From Antedon mediterranea (taxonomy: Eukaryota > Echinodermata > Crinoidea > Comatulida > Antedonidae), in NCBI RefSeq assembly GCF_964355755.1, contig NC_092677.1, forward strand, positions 28,120,101 through 28,184,100: DNA of 64,000 nucleotides, given 5' to 3'. Each line of letters starts with the position of its first letter. Within the stretch, counting starts at the first letter, position 1. The notes beneath the pieces were generated by a model. The model did not search any database. It worked only from the letters and a program-made list of their open reading frames with translations, and was not told the origin of the DNA. This document shows, piece after piece, positions 60,555 to 64,000 of this stretch. The translations under genes were made by a program, and so were the position numbers.

Positions 60555-62100
60555 TAGTGACGGCAGAAAAAGAAAGCGTTTAGTTTCTAGTGTTCAATAT
60601 GTTTTACATTGCTTTATGTGGTTAAATGCTCAAATACTAACAATGCAAGCGTATTATATTGGAATTTAATAGTGTGATTCGTTGCTTAAAATGTAAGCAA
60701 GAACGTAAAATGAAAATTTGTTGAGACCAAAAATTGTAATTATTTCTATAATTAAAAAGATATATAAAATGTGTTAAATGTTACAGTATGAAAAATATTA
60801 TTTTATATAGAGGAAAATTCGTCATCAAAATACGTCATACATATCAGCTAATAGTAGACCTACATGTCATATAAAGCTTCTTTCAGATGGTGTAAATTTC
60901 GTCATCGAAACTCGGAAAAAGTAGATATTTTAAGCGTGCGTTCGAACGCTACAATTAGTGCAGCTATTGTACGCGCGCGTGTAAGAACCAAGGTAAAGAA
61001 AATACACAGTATACCTATTTATAGCAGCTTATTAATAATCACGTATCAGTGTTAGTAATACTTAATTGATCATTCAATCAATAATCGCATTTTGTATATA
61101 TTGTTTATATGTGAAAAAGAAAGAAATTTTTTAGTATAAAAAGGAAACCGACTTGTATATTTTCTTTGGGTTTTTATGTAAAGTTTACATTATTTTGATT
61201 CTTATGTTTTATCTTTAGTTATATATTAATATTATATATAAAAATAAACACATATTTATTCAGTGTACCATAACAATTTCTACTAAGATCATACTAAATA
61301 ACGACTAATTATGCACAGTATTATAGTTTGGTTTGTGACTTGATTAGCATATTCAAATTAGTTATGACGTAATGGACGTAATCATAATTTGTTGTTTTTA
61401 GGTTGATTTATCATTCTTATTTGATAATATTCTTAATAAGTTTGTTGTATTTATTGTATTACATTTTTAATTTAAATTTAAAAGTTTATCTATATTCTTA
61501 TTTTGATTAGTTTTTAACCAAAAATGTACGTAAATACTTGTAAAATGTTAAAACGTATAATGGACGATGGCTTTATAATTACATTCCTAATATGATATTG
61601 TGTATTTTAAGAGGAGAAATACAAGGATGATGATTGGTTGATATATACCGGCGCGCGCGGTACACAATACATAGATTTACTATAACCATGGAGGAAATAA
61701 TAAGACGTTTTGCGATAACCGTTTAAGTATACTGTATATGTTCATTGTTCCAATCTATTCAACTTTTATACCGCATTCTATTTACTTAATAGTACGTAAA
61801 CATATGCACATTGTAATTGGTTTTCGTAGCTAAAAAGCTGAAATCCACACAATGTGTTATGCTTAAGTTGCAAGTAAAGTTTTATGGAACCCAATTTGTT
61901 TATGGAAAGTGTTCTCCGTATAATTGAACATGTTTATACTATTCAAACAAAATAAATAGCATTTTATTTGTCAATTAAACACTACTTTTCTATGTGGTTT
62001 ATTTGATTTGTATGCATTGTATTTCCTACACCAAAAAAACCGTACATATTCGCATATGGCACAGCTCGCGCCCCATATCTACATTACTGCGCTTCCTGAA
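60555..62100. other. P450 3' flank and intergenic gap
   Basis: Very AT-rich. It probably holds the P450 3' untranslated region. The 63-codon ORF at 60864-61055 is not recognised. Confidence 0.5.
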
Positions 62101-62213
62101 AACTATAGAGGGCGAACTTTAAGCGAATGAAAACAATAACATTCAAGATGGACACCACTGTTTTTTAGGACTGTTTTTAAGAAAAAAATAATTCGTTTAT
62201 TTTAATATTTAAA
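62101..62213 (+). promoter_or_regulatory. Probable promoter and 5' leader of the DCAF11-like gene
   Basis: AGAGGGCG at about 62107 and CAAGATGG at 62145-62152, a YY1-type motif typical near starts of housekeeping genes. The ATG within it opens a six-codon upstream ORF (MDTTVF, 62148-62168) before the main start at 62214. There is no TATA box. The start site itself is not determined. Confidence 0.4.
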
Positions 62214-63889
62214 ATGGGTTCCCGTCATGCAAACGAACATGATCCAGAAAACGAAAGTAATAATGTAAATGATGATGGAGACGATGACCATGATTACCAG
62301 GATTACGCTGCAGTACTTGCATATTTGCTCCGCAGGTTAGGCCTTCTATTCTAGCCTGCCTGCAGCCTAGGCTAGCTAGCATATAGGCGCGCCAGACCTA
62401 GGCCTAGTTATAAGTTATTACGTACCTAGAGTGAGGATCAGACGAGATTGACTAGCTAGGCCTAGCTAGACTTCTAGTAGGTAGCCTGGGTATTCGGTAG
62501 CCAATCTAGGGCCAGGCTCCACCACCACTGAAAATTGGCGTATTATAATATATGTAGGCCTAGCTAGGCCTACTACTATGCTGGGAGTGGAGTTGTAAAA
62601 TTACCTTCCTGGTCTAGTAGGCTAGTAAGCTACGCACTTCTAAATCTAAAGTTTGCTGAAGTGCACTGAACAATCAATACAATAATTTAATTATAAATCT
62701 AACCATGCATATGCAACAAGTGATTATAAAAAGTAATTTAATACTAGGCCTACACTACATCTTCTTCATAATTACATTAGTTTTACCTGATCATTTTATT
62801 GTGTTTTATCTTTTTCTCTATACATATTTGCGTCAAAATATCTAAATAATCAATGCTAGGCCTAGTTTTAAATTATGTTTTTCGATATTATGATTTCAAT
62901 TTTTAATTTAATTTATTTCCGCAATATAATAACATACAGAATATACAATTTATATTTCAGTGGAAGACTGCAGTTTACAGGACATGTGCGCCATTTTGAT
63001 GATGATTATAGCGAGTGTGACAGATCTGCAGCTTGTAGACCAGAAGGTAGCTTTAATTTATTATTCATTAGCCTATTGCTAAATGAAATCAAAAGAAATC
63101 AAAAGAATTTGGCTTAAACCATGAAATGACAATGCAATATTTGGTCACATAGATAGGTTAATAAATTCAATAAAACTTTATTATCCCAAACTCCAGGGAA
63201 ATTCATTTAGTTGTGGTATACAAAGATTCATAACAACGTTTTAAAAAGCACAAAAAGGCACAATCAATAATAACAATTTAAAGTATGTTAAAAAACACAG
63301 AGAGAAGCAAATAGCACACAAATAAAATCAACTTAATATTGCATGCACAGCATTATGTTATTAGAGTGCCATTGTATTATCTTATTATCTTACCATTGTA
63401 TTATGTTATTAGAGTGCCATTGTAGGAGTAAATGATAGAGTTCAGTATTTATTTTTCTCATGATCAGTAATCGCCAGCTTGGAATATTAGAAAGAGGATG
63501 AGTGTACATATACAGTATTCCCTCCTCTATTTAAATCAAATAAGCAGCAATATATGTTTGTGCAACTACCCCCTATTCTGGTGCCACCCATGTGAGAGTC
63601 CAAAGGTGTTTCCTTAATAGGATTTCTACTGTATAACTATATGATATGATACAATATAATTATTAACATCCAAAGCAAAATTGATTAATAACAATTTTGA
63701 ATTTTATTATAATGCTCTCTTCCTTTTTCTTTTAATTTGTATATTTAGTTATATTTTTGTTGTTTTTTAACAATTTTTATTCATTATTACATCATTATCT
63801 AAATGTCTATGGAAATAAATTAATGAATTGTTTATTTATGACTTTATATTCCTATAGCTGACTTAAATCCAGATACTTCTAAAATAGAT
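62214..63889 (+). CDS. DCAF11: DCAF11-like WD40 substrate receptor of CUL4-DDB1, first three exons (partial)
   Basis: Exons 62214-62335, 62961-63046 and 63858-63889 join in phase (122, 208, 240 nt) to give 80 residues; the gene runs off the right edge before the WD40 repeats. The start is MGSRHANEHDPEN, then an acidic Asp-rich stretch and YAAVLAYLLRSGRLQF. Vertebrate DCAF11 likewise begins MGSR, has an acidic stretch and then a VLAYLLRRG segment, and a PDT motif follows some way on, as in NPDTSKID here. In that family the protein recruits substrates to the CUL4-DDB1 ubiquitin ligase. Assignment rests on this short but distinctive N-terminus. Donors are GTTAGG, GTAGCT and GTAAGT. Intron 1 opens with a TAGGCCTA-rich block. 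Confidence 0.8.
62336..62640. repeat. TAGGCCTA/CTAG-rich block at the start of DCAF11-like intron 1
   Basis: Repeated GGCCTAG, CTAGCTAG and TAGGCCTA directly after the first exon. The same composition occurs near the phosphatase promoter and inside two transposons. Confidence 0.85.
63047..63857. other. DCAF11-like intron 2; small duplication
   Basis: AT-rich intron. TATGTTATTAGAGTGCCATTG is present twice near 63353-63422. Nothing else recognised. Confidence 0.6.
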
Positions 63890-63929
63890 GTAAGTATTAC
63901 AGCCCTTTTTCACTAACTATATAATATGT

Positions 63930-64000
63930 TAAGTTCTGTCTACACTATCAAACTTGAAAAAAAAAAAATGTGATGTACCTATATGTGGACATGATGATAT
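63930..64000. mobile_element. Foldback element B, left half cut by the window edge
   Basis: AAGTTCTGTCTACACTATCA then TGTGATGTACCTATATG. It lies in DCAF11-like intron 3 if the gene continues. Confidence 0.8.

Overview
The window is nuclear DNA of an animal, probably a marine invertebrate deuterostome and most likely an echinoderm. It is AT-rich with low gene density. Genes are split by many short GT-AG introns, non-coding DNA is full of small foldback DNA transposons and tandem arrays, and the palindrome TAGGCCTA recurs throughout, with dense blocks in places. The echinoderm assignment rests on this repeat style and on the gene families, so it is an inference. No prokaryotic, organellar or viral gene is visible.

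Three protein-coding genes can be assembled from exons with matching splice phases. (1) Minus strand, 10500 down to 2587 and continuing past the left edge or lost: the first six coding exons of a secreted purple acid phosphatase of the ACP7 type. It has a signal peptide, an N-terminal beta-sandwich domain and four of the five metal-ligand blocks. (2) Plus strand, 55153-60554: a complete nine-exon mitochondrial-clan cytochrome P450 of 543 codons with a targeting-like N-terminus, I-helix, ExxR, PERF-like and heme-cysteine motifs. (3) Plus strand, 62214 to beyond the right edge: the first three coding exons of a DCAF11-like WD40 substrate receptor of CUL4-DDB1. These genes are unrelated and I see no sign that they form a functional unit.

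The roughly 44 kb from 10.5 to 55 kb holds no recognisable coding exon. It holds several non-autonomous DNA transposon families: a foldback family with GGTTCCCACTAG ends and CCAAT boxes (about a dozen copies or fragments, four of them in P450 introns), a second family with CTGTCTACACTATCAAAC ends (five copies), two 175-bp elements with CAGGGAA ends and 5-bp target duplications, a perfect 63-bp-arm hairpin, a 490-bp nested foldback, and larger elements with TA-flanked ends. The phosphatase intron 4 holds a 2.6-kb transposon with 33-bp perfect terminal repeats plus four different tandem arrays. The P450 intron 6 holds a 505-bp TTAA-flanked element. A tRNA-derived SINE in P450 intron 2 shares its body with a fragment in phosphatase intron 5.

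The most notable signals are: a natural empty-site experiment proving a 5-bp target duplication at 29.3 kb; a 56-bp satellite that incorporates a transposon end at 25.8-26.3 kb; an exact 111-bp tandem duplication across a splice donor of the phosphatase gene; twelve copies of the CRE palindrome TGACGTCA where under one is expected; and dispersal of paired CCAAT boxes by a foldback family. I found no convincing novel protein system.
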